Part shown: piece after piece, positions 1 through 9,116 of the stretch
How positions within the stretch are numbered: position 1 is the stretch's first letter
Layout of the letters: each line of letters opens with the position of its first letter
DNA from: Thermoplasmata archaeon M9B2D
Lineage (GTDB): Archaea > Thermoplasmatota > E2 > DHVEG-1
DNA: 41,527 nt
Reading direction: 5' to 3'
NCBI GenBank assembly: GCA_002900555.1
Contig: MUGD01000007.1
Span: 1 to 41,527 of the forward strand
The notes under the pieces: generated by a model
Databases searched by the model: none
What the model was told of the DNA's origin: nothing
Seen by the model: the letters and a program-made list of their open reading frames with translations, nothing else
Position numbers and translations under genes: made by a program

Positions 1-262
1 TTCTAAACAATGTCTGCTTTGTGGAGAGTGTATCTTGGATGACTTTTTTGGTTTTTGTCCAGTGACACGATGTCCAAAATCTATGTTAAATGGCCCCTGT
101 GGCGGTTCTTCGAACGGCAAATGTGAAATTAATTCAGAAATAGACTGTGTCTGGGATTATATCTATAAAGATTTCAAAAGGAGAGGTATATTAGATGCCT
201 TAACGGGTATTCAAAAACCGAAGGATTGGTCGAAGGGACTAAAGAATAAACGGAGAATTTAA
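1..262 (+). CDS. metV: MetV-like zinc/Cys-rich partner of methylene-THF reductase (3' part, truncated by window edge)
   Basis: The reading frame is open from the first bases, so the gene starts outside the window. The first in-window start-like codon is a TTG at 35, but the conserved Cys motif CLLCGEC is encoded upstream of it (bases 11-31), so that TTG is not the real start. It is followed by CPVTRCPKSMLNGPCGG and further Cys residues (KCEI, DCVW). This Cys-rich pattern is typical of MetV/MTHFR_C proteins, the small iron-sulfur or zinc partner of MetF in acetogens and some archaea. The stop codon is 1 nt before the metF GTG, so the two are translationally coupled. Inference: MetV and MetF form a MetFV-type methylene-tetrahydrofolate reductase acting in methionine synthesis or C1 flux. 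The family call is fairly sure; the electron donor cannot be read from the sequence. Confidence 0.82.
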   Translation, partial: SKQCLLCGECILDDFFGFCPVTRCPKSMLNGPCGGSSNGKCEINSEIDCVWDYIYKDFKRRGILDALTGIQKPKDWSKGLKNKRRI

Positions 263-263
263 T

Positions 264-1178
264 GTGAGCTATCGCAGCAACTTAGAAAAAATACTTTCAG
301 AAGGACGTTTTGCCGTGACCGCGGAGATTGGTCCACCAAAGGGTGCTGATTCAAATTCGATACGTGACAAGGTAAAACTGTTGAGAGGTTCTGCAGATGC
401 GTTTAACATAACGGATAATCAAACTGCGGTAGTACGATTGTCAAGCCTTGCTGGTTCTGTAATACTTCTTCAAATGGATGTGGAACCTATTATGCAAATC
501 ACTTGTCGTGATAGAAATCGTATCGGTTTGCAAAGCGATGTGCTTGGTGCTGCCGCTCTTGGGGTTCGAAACATGCTTTGTCTTACTGGTGATCATCAAT
601 CGTTTGGAAATCATCCTACTGCGAAAGGTGTGTTTGATGTCGATTCCATTCAGCTTCTTCAAATCATTAAAAATATGAGGGATGAAGGAGTATTTCAGAG
701 CGGTGATTTGCTTCTTTCTGGGAGGCCTCCTGTGTTCCTTGGGGCTTCAGCAAACCCATATGCAGACCCTTTTGAGTATCAAGTTGATCGTTTACGTAAA
801 AAGATTGATGCCGGAGCAGAATTCATTCAGACCCAAAGTGTCTATAATGTAGAAAAGTTTTCGAAATGGATGGATGATGTGCGATCGCAAGGGGTTGATA
901 AAAGGGTTCATATCCTGGCGGGAGTTACTCCCCTAAAGTCCATTAAGATGACGGAACGGATGAAATTTCATGTTCCTGGCACTGATGTTCCTGATGTTGT
1001 CTATCAACGGATGAAACATTCTTCAGATCCAGCGAAAGAAGGATATAGAATTGCGTTAGAAACCATTTCTGAACTAAAAAATCTTCCTGGAATTCACGGT
1101 ATTCATATCACTGCGTTATTCTGGGAGGAGATTATCCCTGCCTTGGTTAAAGATGCGGCTCTAATTTCACGGATTTAA
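264..1178 (+). CDS. metF: Methylenetetrahydrofolate reductase MetF
   Basis: 304 residues, the usual length of the FAD-dependent MTHFR barrel without a regulatory domain. Visible family features are AEIGPPKG near residue 20 (with E21 in the place of the catalytic Glu), NITDNQ near 48-53, MQITCRDRNRIG at 77-88, LCLTGD at 105-110 and FIQTQ in the second half. The enzyme reduces 5,10-methylene-tetrahydrofolate to 5-methyl-tetrahydrofolate in the cytoplasm. It starts with GTG at 264, 1 nt after the metV stop. A tetrahydrofolate-type enzyme rather than the F420-dependent Mer of methanogens suggests a non-methanogenic, folate-using archaeon. The 210-nt gap after it holds no convincing gene and ends in an AT-rich promoter for the next gene. 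Confidence 0.93.
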   Translation: MSYRSNLEKILSEGRFAVTAEIGPPKGADSNSIRDKVKLLRGSADAFNITDNQTAVVRLSSLAGSVILLQMDVEPIMQITCRDRNRIGLQSDVLGAAALGVRNMLCLTGDHQSFGNHPTAKGVFDVDSIQLLQIIKNMRDEGVFQSGDLLLSGRPPVFLGASANPYADPFEYQVDRLRKKIDAGAEFIQTQSVYNVEKFSKWMDDVRSQGVDKRVHILAGVTPLKSIKMTERMKFHVPGTDVPDVVYQRMKHSSDPAKEGYRIALETISELKNLPGIHGIHITALFWEEIIPALVKDAALISRI

Positions 1179-1280
1179 TAGGAGAAATGTCATCTCTTCT
1201 TGCCACGCATCGTATTGCATCTTTTCGTCATAGAACAGGCTATCAATGCCCATTACGCCTAATGATCAAATAACAATATT

Positions 1281-1305
1281 AATATATTTAATTTATAATA
1301 TAATG
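1281..1305 (+). promoter_or_regulatory. AT-rich promoter region of the RND exporter gene
   Basis: A run of overlapping TATA-like elements (centred on atttataatat) lies 85-110 nt upstream of the exporter ATG at 1389. A ribosome binding site, aggatgat at 1373-1380, sits 8 nt before that ATG and supports the chosen start. The rest of 1179-1388 shows nothing else I can support. Confidence 0.4.
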
Positions 1306-1388
1306 ATATTGATAGTTGGGGATTATTCACAACTAAAAATTACAGGAAACATTGCATGTTTTGCACGTAATCAGGATGATAAACAATT

Positions 1389-4300
1389 ATGTTGGATCGA
1401 CTTGGAAAAATCATTGAAAAAAAACCATGGTTCGTGGTCCTTGTCATAGTTCTTATTACGATAGGTTTTTCTCTCTTTATTCCTTCATTGGTTTTTAAAA
1501 CAAATTTCGAGGATTTCGCACCCGACAATGAGCAGGTAAAAGCAAACAAACGAATTGCTAATTATTTTGGTATGAGTAAACAAACAATGATTCTTTATAT
1601 TCAAACAGAACAAGCAGACAGTACAATTGATTTACAGGCACTTCGCGATCAGTACGATCTCCAAAAAAAACTCATAGAAATGCCTGAGGTCAATGCAACA
1701 ATATCATTTATCACCTTCCTCGACCCCGTCTGCAGAATGGAGTTTAATAAAACCCTTGAGAACTGTAGCGATGGTCAACTCAAGGCTGCTGTTTACGATC
1801 TCCTCAATGAACCACAATCTGGGGAAATAACGATTTTCAATAACGACGACCCAAATGAACAAATCGACTACTATCGCTCGTTTTTACGATCCAGTGGAAA
1901 AACAGTTGATAGTGCTGATATAAAAAATTGCCACATTTTGAATGAAAATAACACACTTACTTTTTCATTTGAGGTCTATAGTCTCTCAGATTTACCTTCA
2001 CCGATAAAACCACCTTTTTACCGAGTAAGTACCATGGAATGGTACCTGGAATTTCAAAATTCATTACTTCCCCCCGATTTTAAAATGACATATCAGATTG
2101 CTATAAGGATTGAGCCAACAACTTCACGGTGGCAAATCGGTAATGGACTTTTTCAGAATCTTCAGTATCTTCTACAACAATACAAAAACCACAATCTTAC
2201 ATCATATAAGACAACGGCATATCTCTGGATCAAACCCCCCGGGCAAGAGATGTATTTCCCAATTCCCCTTCACACGGCCAATATCAGTTTTGATTCTCAT
2301 TCAAATCGGATTACTATCAGTGTTGCGCGAAAGGAACTTGGTTATTTTGGTATCGCTCCTCAGTACGGGTCGTTTGAACTACCAGCAAAATTAACTAATT
2401 TTACTGCAGGTGTACGATATTACCAGTCCCCTCTACTGAAACGACCGGGTGGACGTGTTGTCGTAAACACCAGTTATCTATTCAATCGCATCGAGCGTCT
2501 GCAGTCCAGACCATTGATTTCTCATCTGATATCCCGCATCCTTCAGAGATATGACATTAATCTTGATAATTTTTCACAGATTAGCGAAAGCATGCAAGAT
2601 ACCATTGTCCTTCCGTCCTCCTTCTCATTGGCTACAATTCAAAAACTATGGACTCAGACCGAGAGCGTTCCAGATACGGGTGTATCAACAATTGTTTTTC
2701 CTTTGCTGCCCCAGTTGTTTCGTGATTTACGAGTGAATGCCTTGTCATTCATTTCTACAGATTACGCGAAAACGGCAGCCCCTCACGCAAGCATCTGCAT
2801 TGTTCAGCTAAATTTGGAAAGTACAGACGCATCTGAAGTTGCTAGGGTTAACAACAACATCGTTAATAAGATCGATGAACTGAACAGACGATATAGCAGT
2901 ATTTCTATTCAAGCAACAGGGGAAGGTATTGTGACCACTCAGATAAACGACGTCACAATGCAGGCAAATACTATCATAGGCCCCTTTATATTCATCATAA
3001 TCCTGTGCATCTTATTCCTTGCTTTTAAAAAACCATCCTATGTGCTGCTACCTATCCTTGTTTTTGCTTTTTCTTCTATCTGGCTATTTGGTACTATGGC
3101 CTTGCTTGGAATTACATTTAGTATCATCACAGTCGCACTTCTTCCTCTCAACATTGGTTTAGGTGTCGAATATTCTGTAAACATTCTGTACAACTATCGC
3201 GCAGAGCGTAAAAAAGGGCGAACGTCTTCGGAAGCAATCAAGATTTCGATAACAGAGGTGGGTATCGCGATTTTTTTAGCATGGTTTACAACATTTATTG
3301 CGTTTCTTTCGTTTCTTAGTGCAACACTACCGCCGGTTAGAGACTTCGGTGTGTTTCTTGCGTTGGGTATTACCTATACCTTTATTATTTCAATGACATT
3401 GCTTGCTTCTCTTCGTTACATTATAGATCGAAGGACGACAGCAGCAATTGTACAACCCAAGACGAAAAGCTTCTCGATGACGGAAACAATGGGGAGACTT
3501 GCACAGATACTAGTTCGTCATCAAAAAAAAGTGTTTCTTACAACCATCCTTTTATGTTTAGTGATGGGGACTGCGGTTACTCAGGTGAAATCAGGATTTA
3601 GTATGAATCAATTTATACCGCAGGATAATCCAGCACTTAAGCTTTATAGTCAAATAAACGAAGATTTCCCGTTTTCAAGCCAGGATCAAGAATATATTCT
3701 CATCGAGGGAAATATCGCAACAGTGATCACTTTGCAGGGTCTTATGGAAACTCATGAAAATCTAAATGACAACCAATTTATTGCTCGAAAAGCTGATGGT
3801 AGTGCAAAGACAGAAAGCATTATAACAATTATTCAGCAGGCCATAGTAAACAATCAGTCACTTGTTCCGTTATTTAATATCGATGATTCTACTGGACTAC
3901 CCAAAACCAATGCTGATGTACAGCGGTTCTATGATTATTTGTATACTAATGACCAGTATTGGATACAAACAGCTGGTGTTCTTCATAAGGAGGGTGACAA
4001 GTATACAGCAACGATTATTCGCATTTATGTTGATCTCCAGTCGAATAGTGACGATATGACAAAACAGTTTGAACAACTGGAAGAAGAATTTCACGAGGAT
4101 TTAGCAGACTATGGTGAGGCAAAATCTATTATCACGGGAAACCTGCTTATTACCTTATCAATTCTTAAAAACATGACCGAGAGTCAGATACTATCGACAG
4201 GGATATGTTTTGTTCTTGCCGCGATTATGCTTATTCTTATTTATCGGGATCCTGTCCTTGGACTCATCGTGATGATTCCTGTAACTATATCTATTGTGTG

Positions 4301-4745
4301 GGTTCTTGGAAGCATGTATTTTATTGGATATACCCTCAATATCTTGACTATCACGGTCACCTCTATCACCATTGGTGTCGGTATCGATTATTCATGTTAT
4401 ATTACCACACGTTTTCGTTTAGTCGCTGATCAAACAGGGGACGTTACAAAAGCTGTTACTGAAACTATTTCACGAACAGGTAGTGCAATTGTCATTGCTG
4501 CTCTCTCTTCGATGTTTGGGTTTGGTGTCCTTGCGTTTGCACCCATCCCTCCACAGCAACAATTTGGAATTATAACAGCGATCACTCTCATTTATGCGTT
4601 TATTTCTTCTATTTTGATTCTACCATTGGTGCTTGCGCGGTGGGCTATTTGGCGGAAAAAACGAAAAGGATACATTATCAGTCCCGGGCCGCCAAAGAGA
4701 TCCGATGGCAGTACAGCTAATCCCAAAGATATCGTGGAACAGTAA
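1389..4745 (+). CDS. RND-superfamily (MMPL/HAE3-type) exporter
   Basis: 1118 residues with the duplicated RND architecture. TM1 lies at about 13-33, followed by a very large extracellular domain (about 35-525) and a block of five helices (about 529-680). The second half repeats this: TM7 at about 713-733, a loop of about 190 residues, and five helices at about 930-1085. The IGLGVEYS and IGVGIDYS motifs inside the helix blocks, and SRTGSAIVIAALSSMFGFG near the end, are typical of predicted archaeal exporters of the RND superfamily. These use the ion gradient to move hydrophobic substrates such as lipids or amphiphiles; the substrate here is unknown. The first loop is about twice the length of the second. 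It ends with a basic and polar cytoplasmic tail. Its own promoter lies upstream, and the Thr dehydrogenase gene follows after 58 nt. Confidence 0.88.
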   Translation: MLDRLGKIIEKKPWFVVLVIVLITIGFSLFIPSLVFKTNFEDFAPDNEQVKANKRIANYFGMSKQTMILYIQTEQADSTIDLQALRDQYDLQKKLIEMPEVNATISFITFLDPVCRMEFNKTLENCSDGQLKAAVYDLLNEPQSGEITIFNNDDPNEQIDYYRSFLRSSGKTVDSADIKNCHILNENNTLTFSFEVYSLSDLPSPIKPPFYRVSTMEWYLEFQNSLLPPDFKMTYQIAIRIEPTTSRWQIGNGLFQNLQYLLQQYKNHNLTSYKTTAYLWIKPPGQEMYFPIPLHTANISFDSHSNRITISVARKELGYFGIAPQYGSFELPAKLTNFTAGVRYYQSPLLKRPGGRVVVNTSYLFNRIERLQSRPLISHLISRILQRYDINLDNFSQISESMQDTIVLPSSFSLATIQKLWTQTESVPDTGVSTIVFPLLPQLFRDLRVNALSFISTDYAKTAAPHASICIVQLNLESTDASEVARVNNNIVNKIDELNRRYSSISIQATGEGIVTTQINDVTMQANTIIGPFIFIIILCILFLAFKKPSYVLLPILVFAFSSIWLFGTMALLGITFSIITVALLPLNIGLGVEYSVNILYNYRAERKKGRTSSEAIKISITEVGIAIFLAWFTTFIAFLSFLSATLPPVRDFGVFLALGITYTFIISMTLLASLRYIIDRRTTAAIVQPKTKSFSMTETMGRLAQILVRHQKKVFLTTILLCLVMGTAVTQVKSGFSMNQFIPQDNPALKLYSQINEDFPFSSQDQEYILIEGNIATVITLQGLMETHENLNDNQFIARKADGSAKTESIITIIQQAIVNNQSLVPLFNIDDSTGLPKTNADVQRFYDYLYTNDQYWIQTAGVLHKEGDKYTATIIRIYVDLQSNSDDMTKQFEQLEEEFHEDLADYGEAKSIITGNLLITLSILKNMTESQILSTGICFVLAAIMLILIYRDPVLGLIVMIPVTISIVWVLGSMYFIGYTLNILTITVTSITIGVGIDYSCYITTRFRLVADQTGDVTKAVTETISRTGSAIVIAALSSMFGFGVLAFAPIPPQQQFGIITAITLIYAFISSILILPLVLARWAIWRKKRKGYIISPGPPKRSDGSTANPKDIVEQ

Positions 4746-4803
4746 AGTATCTATACGAAATAATGATACCAGTGAAAGAAAAGAAGTTGGGGGTTTAGCT
4801 CAT

Positions 4804-5787
4804 ATGACACAAACACGAATGAAAAAGATTCTGGTGACAGGTGCCGTCGGACAAATCGGTTCGGAACTTACGATGGTGCTTCGGAAAAAATTTGGAAACG
4901 ACAATGTGCTTGCAACGGGAAGGAAAACCAAACCAAACGATGTGCTTCTTAATTCTGGTCCCTTTGAATATATTGATATTTGCAAACGAGACACAATAGA
5001 AGCAGTAGTAAAGGAGTATGATATCGACACAATTTACAACATGGCCGCGATTCTTTCTGCAGTTGGTGAAGAAAAACCTCTTTTGTGCTGGGATGTTAAT
5101 ATCAACGGGTTGTACAATGTGTTAGAGGTCGCTCGTGAACATAGTATGGTTCGAGTGTTTGTTCCTAGTTCTATTGCAGTGTTTGGCCCGGAGACGCCAC
5201 GGGATAATACCCCCCAGGAGACAATTCTTAAACCAAAGACAATGTATGGAGTGACGAAAGTTGCGGGGGAACTTCTCGGCGATTATTATGTGAAACGTTT
5301 TAACCTTGATGTACGAGGGATTCGCTATCCTGGTATTATTAGTAGCGAGACACTTCCTGGTGGTGGAACAACTGATTATGCAGTAGAAATATTCTATGAG
5401 GCGATAAAACATAAGAAATATACCTGTTTCTTACGATCTGATACAACGCTTCCTATGATGTATATGCCTGATTGTTTAAAAGGAACGCTTGATTTGATGG
5501 ATGCTGATGTTTTAAAATTAAAGCATCACTGTGACTTTAATTTTGCTTCCATGAGTTTTTCGGTCGAAGAGCTTGTTTATGAGATTACCCAACATATTCC
5601 TGAGTTCACTTGTGAATACAATCCAGATTTTCGGCAAGCTATAGCTGATTCCTGGCCTCGCTCCATTGATGATAGTACAGCGCGGAAGGAATGGGGCTGG
5701 AAACCAAAATACAAGCTTGCTGATATGACAAAAGATATGTTACAAAAACTTACTAAACGGTATGAAGAAGGAAAGCTCCTGGTCTAG
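4804..5787 (+). CDS. tdh: L-threonine 3-dehydrogenase, SDR (epimerase-like) type
   Basis: 327 residues from the chosen ATG at 4804, which has a G-rich stretch (4789-4793) upstream; the ATG at 4819 is an alternative. A longer frame back to 4633 would overlap the exporter gene and add unrelated residues. The NAD-binding GAVGQIG is at 13-19, the SDR catalytic pair YGVTK is Y148/K152, and Ser 122-123 lie in VPSSIAVFG. The stretch PGGGTTDYAVEIFYEAI, from about residue 185, is characteristic of the UDP-galactose-epimerase-like L-threonine dehydrogenases known from Thermoplasma and cold-adapted bacteria. Known reaction: L-threonine + NAD+ to 2-amino-3-oxobutyrate, which is then cleaved to glycine and acetyl-CoA. 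This fits amino-acid catabolism alongside the secreted peptidase at 25474. Family assignment is firm; the exact start is less so. Confidence 0.9.
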   Translation: MTQTRMKKILVTGAVGQIGSELTMVLRKKFGNDNVLATGRKTKPNDVLLNSGPFEYIDICKRDTIEAVVKEYDIDTIYNMAAILSAVGEEKPLLCWDVNINGLYNVLEVAREHSMVRVFVPSSIAVFGPETPRDNTPQETILKPKTMYGVTKVAGELLGDYYVKRFNLDVRGIRYPGIISSETLPGGGTTDYAVEIFYEAIKHKKYTCFLRSDTTLPMMYMPDCLKGTLDLMDADVLKLKHHCDFNFASMSFSVEELVYEITQHIPEFTCEYNPDFRQAIADSWPRSIDDSTARKEWGWKPKYKLADMTKDMLQKLTKRYEEGKLLV

Positions 5788-5873
5788 TTATCCTTCTTTT
5801 TTTCTTTAGTTCCTCCATAGAAAGTTTTATGTGCTATACGATATTCTCATTTCTACTGTGAGGTGAACTAACG

Positions 5874-6980
5874 GTGCCAGAATCAGAGGAAATTGGGGTG
5901 GATATGAAAGGAAATATTGATTCAATAAAAGAGTACTTGGGTGCTGATGCCGATTATCTGCTTAGACATATCTGTTCGAAGATACGAAAGGAGTCATTGC
6001 ATTTTCCCGGACCAAATTTTCTTGATGAAATTTTTCTTGATACTGATCGATCAAGCCAAGTGATTCGTAACCTAAAATCATTGTTTAGTCATGGACGGTT
6101 AGCAGGAACTGGGTATCTTTCGATATTGCCGGTTGATCAGGGCATTGAGCATTCTGCTGCTGCATCATTTGCCCCCAACCCGATGTATTTTGATCCTGAA
6201 AACATCGTAAAACTTGCGATACACGGTGGTTGTAATGGTGTTGCGTCGACTCTGGGAGTACTTGGGGCGGTCTCACGAAAATATGCGCATAAAATTCCTT
6301 TCATTGTGAAGATAAACCATAACGAGTTATTAACGTACCCAAATAAGTATGACCAGATTATGTTTGCCAGTGTGGATCAGGCCTGGGATATGGGTGCTGC
6401 TGCGATTGGTTGCACGATTTATTTTGGTTCTCCTGAATCAACTAGGCAGATTCAGGAGGTCAGTCAGGCGTTTAGATATGCCCATGAACTGGGCATGGCG
6501 ACGATTCTCTGGTGTTATTTACGGAATCCAGCATTTAAAGTGGACGGGAAAGATTACCACGCTGCTGCGGATCTCACTGGTCAGGCGAACCATCTGGGAG
6601 TGACTATTGAGGCAGATATTGTGAAGCAAAAACTCCCTGATACAACTGGTGGATATATTGCTCTTAACAAGGGTGGTGTTAAATATGGCAAGATCAATGA
6701 GAAGGCGTATACGGAGCTTTCCTCAGATCATCCGATTGATTTAACGCGGTATCAGATTGCGCATTGTTACATGGGTCGTGTTGGGTTGATTAATTCAGGT
6801 GGCGCATCTGGGAAAGATGATTATGGGCAGGCGGTACGAACAGCGGTTATCAATAAGCGTGCGGGTGGGACTGGCCTTATTTCTGGGAGGAAGGCATTTC
6901 AGAAGTCATTTGAGGATGGTGTGAAACTTCTTCATGCGATTCAAGATGTCTATTTATGTAAGGATGTCACTATCGCATAA
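5874..6980 (+). CDS. fbaB: Class I fructose-bisphosphate aldolase, FbaB/DhnA type
   Basis: 368 residues. GTG start, supported by a strong GAGGTGA ribosome binding site at 5860-5866, 7 nt upstream. The whole length matches what I know of E. coli FbaB (about 350 residues): [56 protein letters not shown] (containing the candidate Schiff-base Lys), [16 protein letters not shown] and [12 protein letters not shown]. It cleaves or forms fructose 1,6-bisphosphate in glycolysis and gluconeogenesis. This long form differs from the shorter archaeal aldolases (about 260-280 residues) and from the bifunctional FBP aldolase/phosphatase, so an origin by transfer from bacteria is plausible. The N-terminus is about 10-15 residues longer than E. 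coli FbaB. Confidence 0.92.
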   Translation: MPESEEIGVDMKGNIDSIKEYLGADADYLLRHICSKIRKESLHFPGPNFLDEIFLDTDRSSQVIRNLKSLFSHGRLAGTGYLSILPVDQGIEHSAAASFAPNPMYFDPENIVKLAIHGGCNGVASTLGVLGAVSRKYAHKIPFIVKINHNELLTYPNKYDQIMFASVDQAWDMGAAAIGCTIYFGSPESTRQIQEVSQAFRYAHELGMATILWCYLRNPAFKVDGKDYHAAADLTGQANHLGVTIEADIVKQKLPDTTGGYIALNKGGVKYGKINEKAYTELSSDHPIDLTRYQIAHCYMGRVGLINSGGASGKDDYGQAVRTAVINKRAGGTGLISGRKAFQKSFEDGVKLLHAIQDVYLCKDVTIA

Positions 6981-6994
6981 ATTTTTTTCATTTT

Positions 6995-7495
6995 TTAATA
7001 AATAAGTACCGCTTGTACTCCTTTGGCAGCTCTGATTGTTGCAAGTAATGTCCCCGGTATTTGTCTTTCTGTTATAATGAAGAGTCGTGGTTCAACAGCA
7101 AATTCAAAGTCGTCTACGATGGCTTGTCTGATGCTGATATTGTTGGTCGCAATAATGGTGGCAACTTCGGCAAGGATTCCTGGCATGCTCGGGTCCGAGG
7201 GGATAATTTCGATGACGCCCCATTTCATGTGTGGTGCGACTTCTTTAAGATGGCAGGTTGGCATAAGGTTAGAGAATATTTTATGGAGTTCTGGTTCTCT
7301 TATAATGACGTCTCTGGTTGCGGTAACTGCGCGTCGGTCGACTTGGAACGCTCGTGCGATTTTTGAGTCAGAAAGTTCAATGGGGCCGCAATAAAATGCA
7401 TTGGTCCGGAGTCGTAATCCGTATTCAAGCATTTTTTGTGCGATTTTTTTTCGTTGCGGGTAAGAATCGAAATAATGTTCTATTTGTTTCCACAT
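6995..7495 (-). CDS. ACT-domain regulator of amino-acid metabolism (COG2150-like)
   Basis: 166 residues. The N-terminal half has a helix-turn-helix character (SDSKIARAFQVDRRAVTATR, about 42-61). The C-terminal half, from about residue 90, is an ACT domain (GVIEIIPSDPSMPGILAEVA) of the kind that binds amino acids. This layout matches the archaeal family of predicted amino-acid regulators with an ACT domain. It is divergent from trpB2 with 133 nt between the starts, so it is a natural candidate to control trpB2 through the palindrome at 7558-7577. A TATA-like atttatata at 7519-7527 on the minus strand lies about 28 nt before the ATG, so its mRNA is probably leaderless. The ligand is unknown; tryptophan or an aromatic amino acid is a guess from context. 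Confidence 0.8.
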   Translation of the reverse strand: MWKQIEHYFDSYPQRKKIAQKMLEYGLRLRTNAFYCGPIELSDSKIARAFQVDRRAVTATRDVIIREPELHKIFSNLMPTCHLKEVAPHMKWGVIEIIPSDPSMPGILAEVATIIATNNISIRQAIVDDFEFAVEPRLFIITERQIPGTLLATIRAAKGVQAVLIY

Positions 7496-7557
7496 AGTAT
7501 AAAACTGTACGTTGATGATATATAAATACTGTTTGTTATCGGTTTTTTTCTACTTAT

Positions 7558-7577
7558 AATGTATAAAATTATACATT
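7558..7577. promoter_or_regulatory. Perfect palindromic operator candidate between the ACT regulator and trpB2
   Basis: The 20-nt sequence has two 9-nt arms (aatgtataa and ttatacatt) that are exact inverse complements, separated by 2 nt. It lies 20 nt upstream of the trpB2 TATA box and about 70 nt upstream of the predicted start of the divergent regulator mRNA. Size and symmetry fit a dimeric HTH protein. Binding by the neighbouring ACT regulator is inference. Confidence 0.55.
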
Positions 7578-7596
7578 GAAGTACAATTTTAGAAAA

Positions 7597-7605
7597 TTTA
7601 ATATA
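7597..7605 (+). promoter_or_regulatory. TATA box of trpB2
   Basis: The sequence tttaatata is centred 28 nt upstream of the trpB2 ATG at 7629, the normal archaeal spacing for a leaderless mRNA. No ribosome binding site is seen before the ATG, in agreement. Confidence 0.55.
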
Positions 7606-7628
7606 GTGGCATTGTTAAGTATTATATT

Positions 7629-8966
7629 ATGAATAAAATAAAAATAATCCTTGATGAGAATGACATCCCTAAAAAATGGTACAACATCCAAGCAGACCTT
7701 AAAACTCCCTTAGATCCCCCTCTTCATCCACAAACCAAACAACCGATTGGACCAGGTGACCTAAAAATGATTTTCCCTATGGGTCTTATTAAACAAGAGG
7801 TTAGCAGGGATCGATATATCACGATTCCCTCAGAGGTAAGAGAAATCTACCGTATCTGGAGACCTACGCCACTCTATCGGGCACACCGCTTAGAAAAAGT
7901 TCTTAAGACACCAGCAGAACTCTATTACAAATGGGAAGGCACCAGTCCACCAGGGAGCCATAAACCAAATTCAGCGGTCGCACAAGCCTATTATAATAAA
8001 GTAGAAGGAATCGAACGACTCGTAACAGAAACTGGGGCAGGACAATGGGGCTCCGCCCTTGCATTTAGCACCCAACTCTTTGGTATACAATGTCGAGTCT
8101 ATATGGTAAAATGTAGTTACGAACAAAAACCTTACCGGCGTGTCCTTATGGAAACCTGGGGTGCTGAGGTCTATCCAAGTCCAACGACTATGACCAACGC
8201 TGGAAGAGAAATTCGTAAGAAAGACCCTCAGAGCACAGGAAGCCTTGGAATCGCAATTAGTGAGGCTGTCGAAGATGCGATGACCCATGATAATACGAAC
8301 TATGCTCTTGGATCTGTCCTTAACCACGTCGTCTTACATCAAACCGTCATAGGACTAGAACTAAAAAAACAGTTTCAACTTCTTGACAAATATCCAGATA
8401 TCATCTGTGGATGCGTTGGTGGCGGGAGTAACTTTTCTGGAACAAGCTTTCCTTTCATACAGGATAAACTCTTAGGAAAAAAACCTGATTTACAGGTTGT
8501 CTCTGTTGAGCCATTAGCTTGCCCGACCCTCACAAAGGGAGAGTATCGCTATGACTATGGGGACTCTGTTGGTCTTACACCGCTTTTAAAAATGTACACC
8601 CTTGGCCACGACTACGTCCCTCCTGCGATACATGCCGGTGGGTTACGGTATCATGGTGACTCACCACTCCTCTCAAAACTAACAAAAGAGGGACATATGA
8701 ATGCACTTGCCTACACCCAGCAGGAAATCTTTGAGGCGGCAATGTTATTTGCACGGACAGAAGGAATGATCCCTGCACCGGAATCAGCACATGCCATACG
8801 AGCTGCGATCGATTTTGCTAAAATATGCAAGAAGAAAAACAAAAAGAAGATCATTGTATTCTGTAACAGCGGTCATGGACATTTCGATCTAAAAGCATAC
8901 GATGATTGCCTTCATAATAACATTCCAAATGGGGAGTATAAAAAAATTAGACCGTACATTTCATGA
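7629..8966 (+). CDS. trpB2: Tryptophan synthase beta chain, TrpB2 type
   Basis: 445 residues, longer than classical TrpB (about 390-400) as expected for TrpB2. The N-terminal block [14 protein letters not shown], the PLP-binding lysine K112 in [25 protein letters not shown] and the phosphate-binding [10 protein letters not shown] are all present. The C-terminal [13 protein letters not shown] and [13 protein letters not shown] are typical of the TrpB2 branch. The PLP-dependent enzyme joins indole and serine to make tryptophan. No trpA or other trp gene is adjacent, so it may serve indole salvage or pair with a TrpA encoded elsewhere. The likely promoter gives a leaderless transcript. It is followed by T-rich stretches (8971-8996) that could end transcription. 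Confidence 0.93.
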   Translation: MNKIKIILDENDIPKKWYNIQADLKTPLDPPLHPQTKQPIGPGDLKMIFPMGLIKQEVSRDRYITIPSEVREIYRIWRPTPLYRAHRLEKVLKTPAELYYKWEGTSPPGSHKPNSAVAQAYYNKVEGIERLVTETGAGQWGSALAFSTQLFGIQCRVYMVKCSYEQKPYRRVLMETWGAEVYPSPTTMTNAGREIRKKDPQSTGSLGIAISEAVEDAMTHDNTNYALGSVLNHVVLHQTVIGLELKKQFQLLDKYPDIICGCVGGGSNFSGTSFPFIQDKLLGKKPDLQVVSVEPLACPTLTKGEYRYDYGDSVGLTPLLKMYTLGHDYVPPAIHAGGLRYHGDSPLLSKLTKEGHMNALAYTQQEIFEAAMLFARTEGMIPAPESAHAIRAAIDFAKICKKKNKKKIIVFCNSGHGHFDLKAYDDCLHNNIPNGEYKKIRPYIS

Positions 8967-9058
8967 TAACTCCTTCTTTTTTCCCTTCTTTTTTTGATTG
9001 ATACACCTTCTTTACCTAAGAATGTGCAGCATCAATATCTTTATGTACTACCATAGTT

Positions 9059-9110
9059 CTTAATAAAGGGTATTTGATATCCCCCTTTACTTCAAGACCT
9101 ACGTGAGGTA
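9059..9110 (+). promoter_or_regulatory. pdxST promoter, leader hairpin and ribosome binding site
   Basis: A TATA-like cttaataaagg lies about 55 nt upstream of pdxS. The strong site gtgaggta (9103-9110) is 6 nt before the ATG at 9117. Around the TATA box, aaaggg (9065-9070) can pair with cccttt (9083-9088) across a 12-nt loop; whether this matters is unknown. Confidence 0.4.
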
Positions 9111-9116
9111 GTATCG

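Noticed and set aside
1187..1273. A 28-codon reading frame after metF with ggag close upstream
   Set aside because: The spacing to the ribosome binding site is only about 2 nt, the product resembles nothing I know, and the composition drifts into the A+T rich promoter. Probably chance.
4633..4803. N-terminal extension of the threonine dehydrogenase
   Set aside because: It overlaps the end of the exporter gene in another frame and adds 57 residues unlike the family; the Rossmann motif sits at the expected place from ATG 4804.
9065..9088. Hairpin in the pdxS leader as a PLP-responsive switch
   Set aside because: Only 6 bp around the likely start of transcription and no known PLP riboswitch; recorded under the promoter only.
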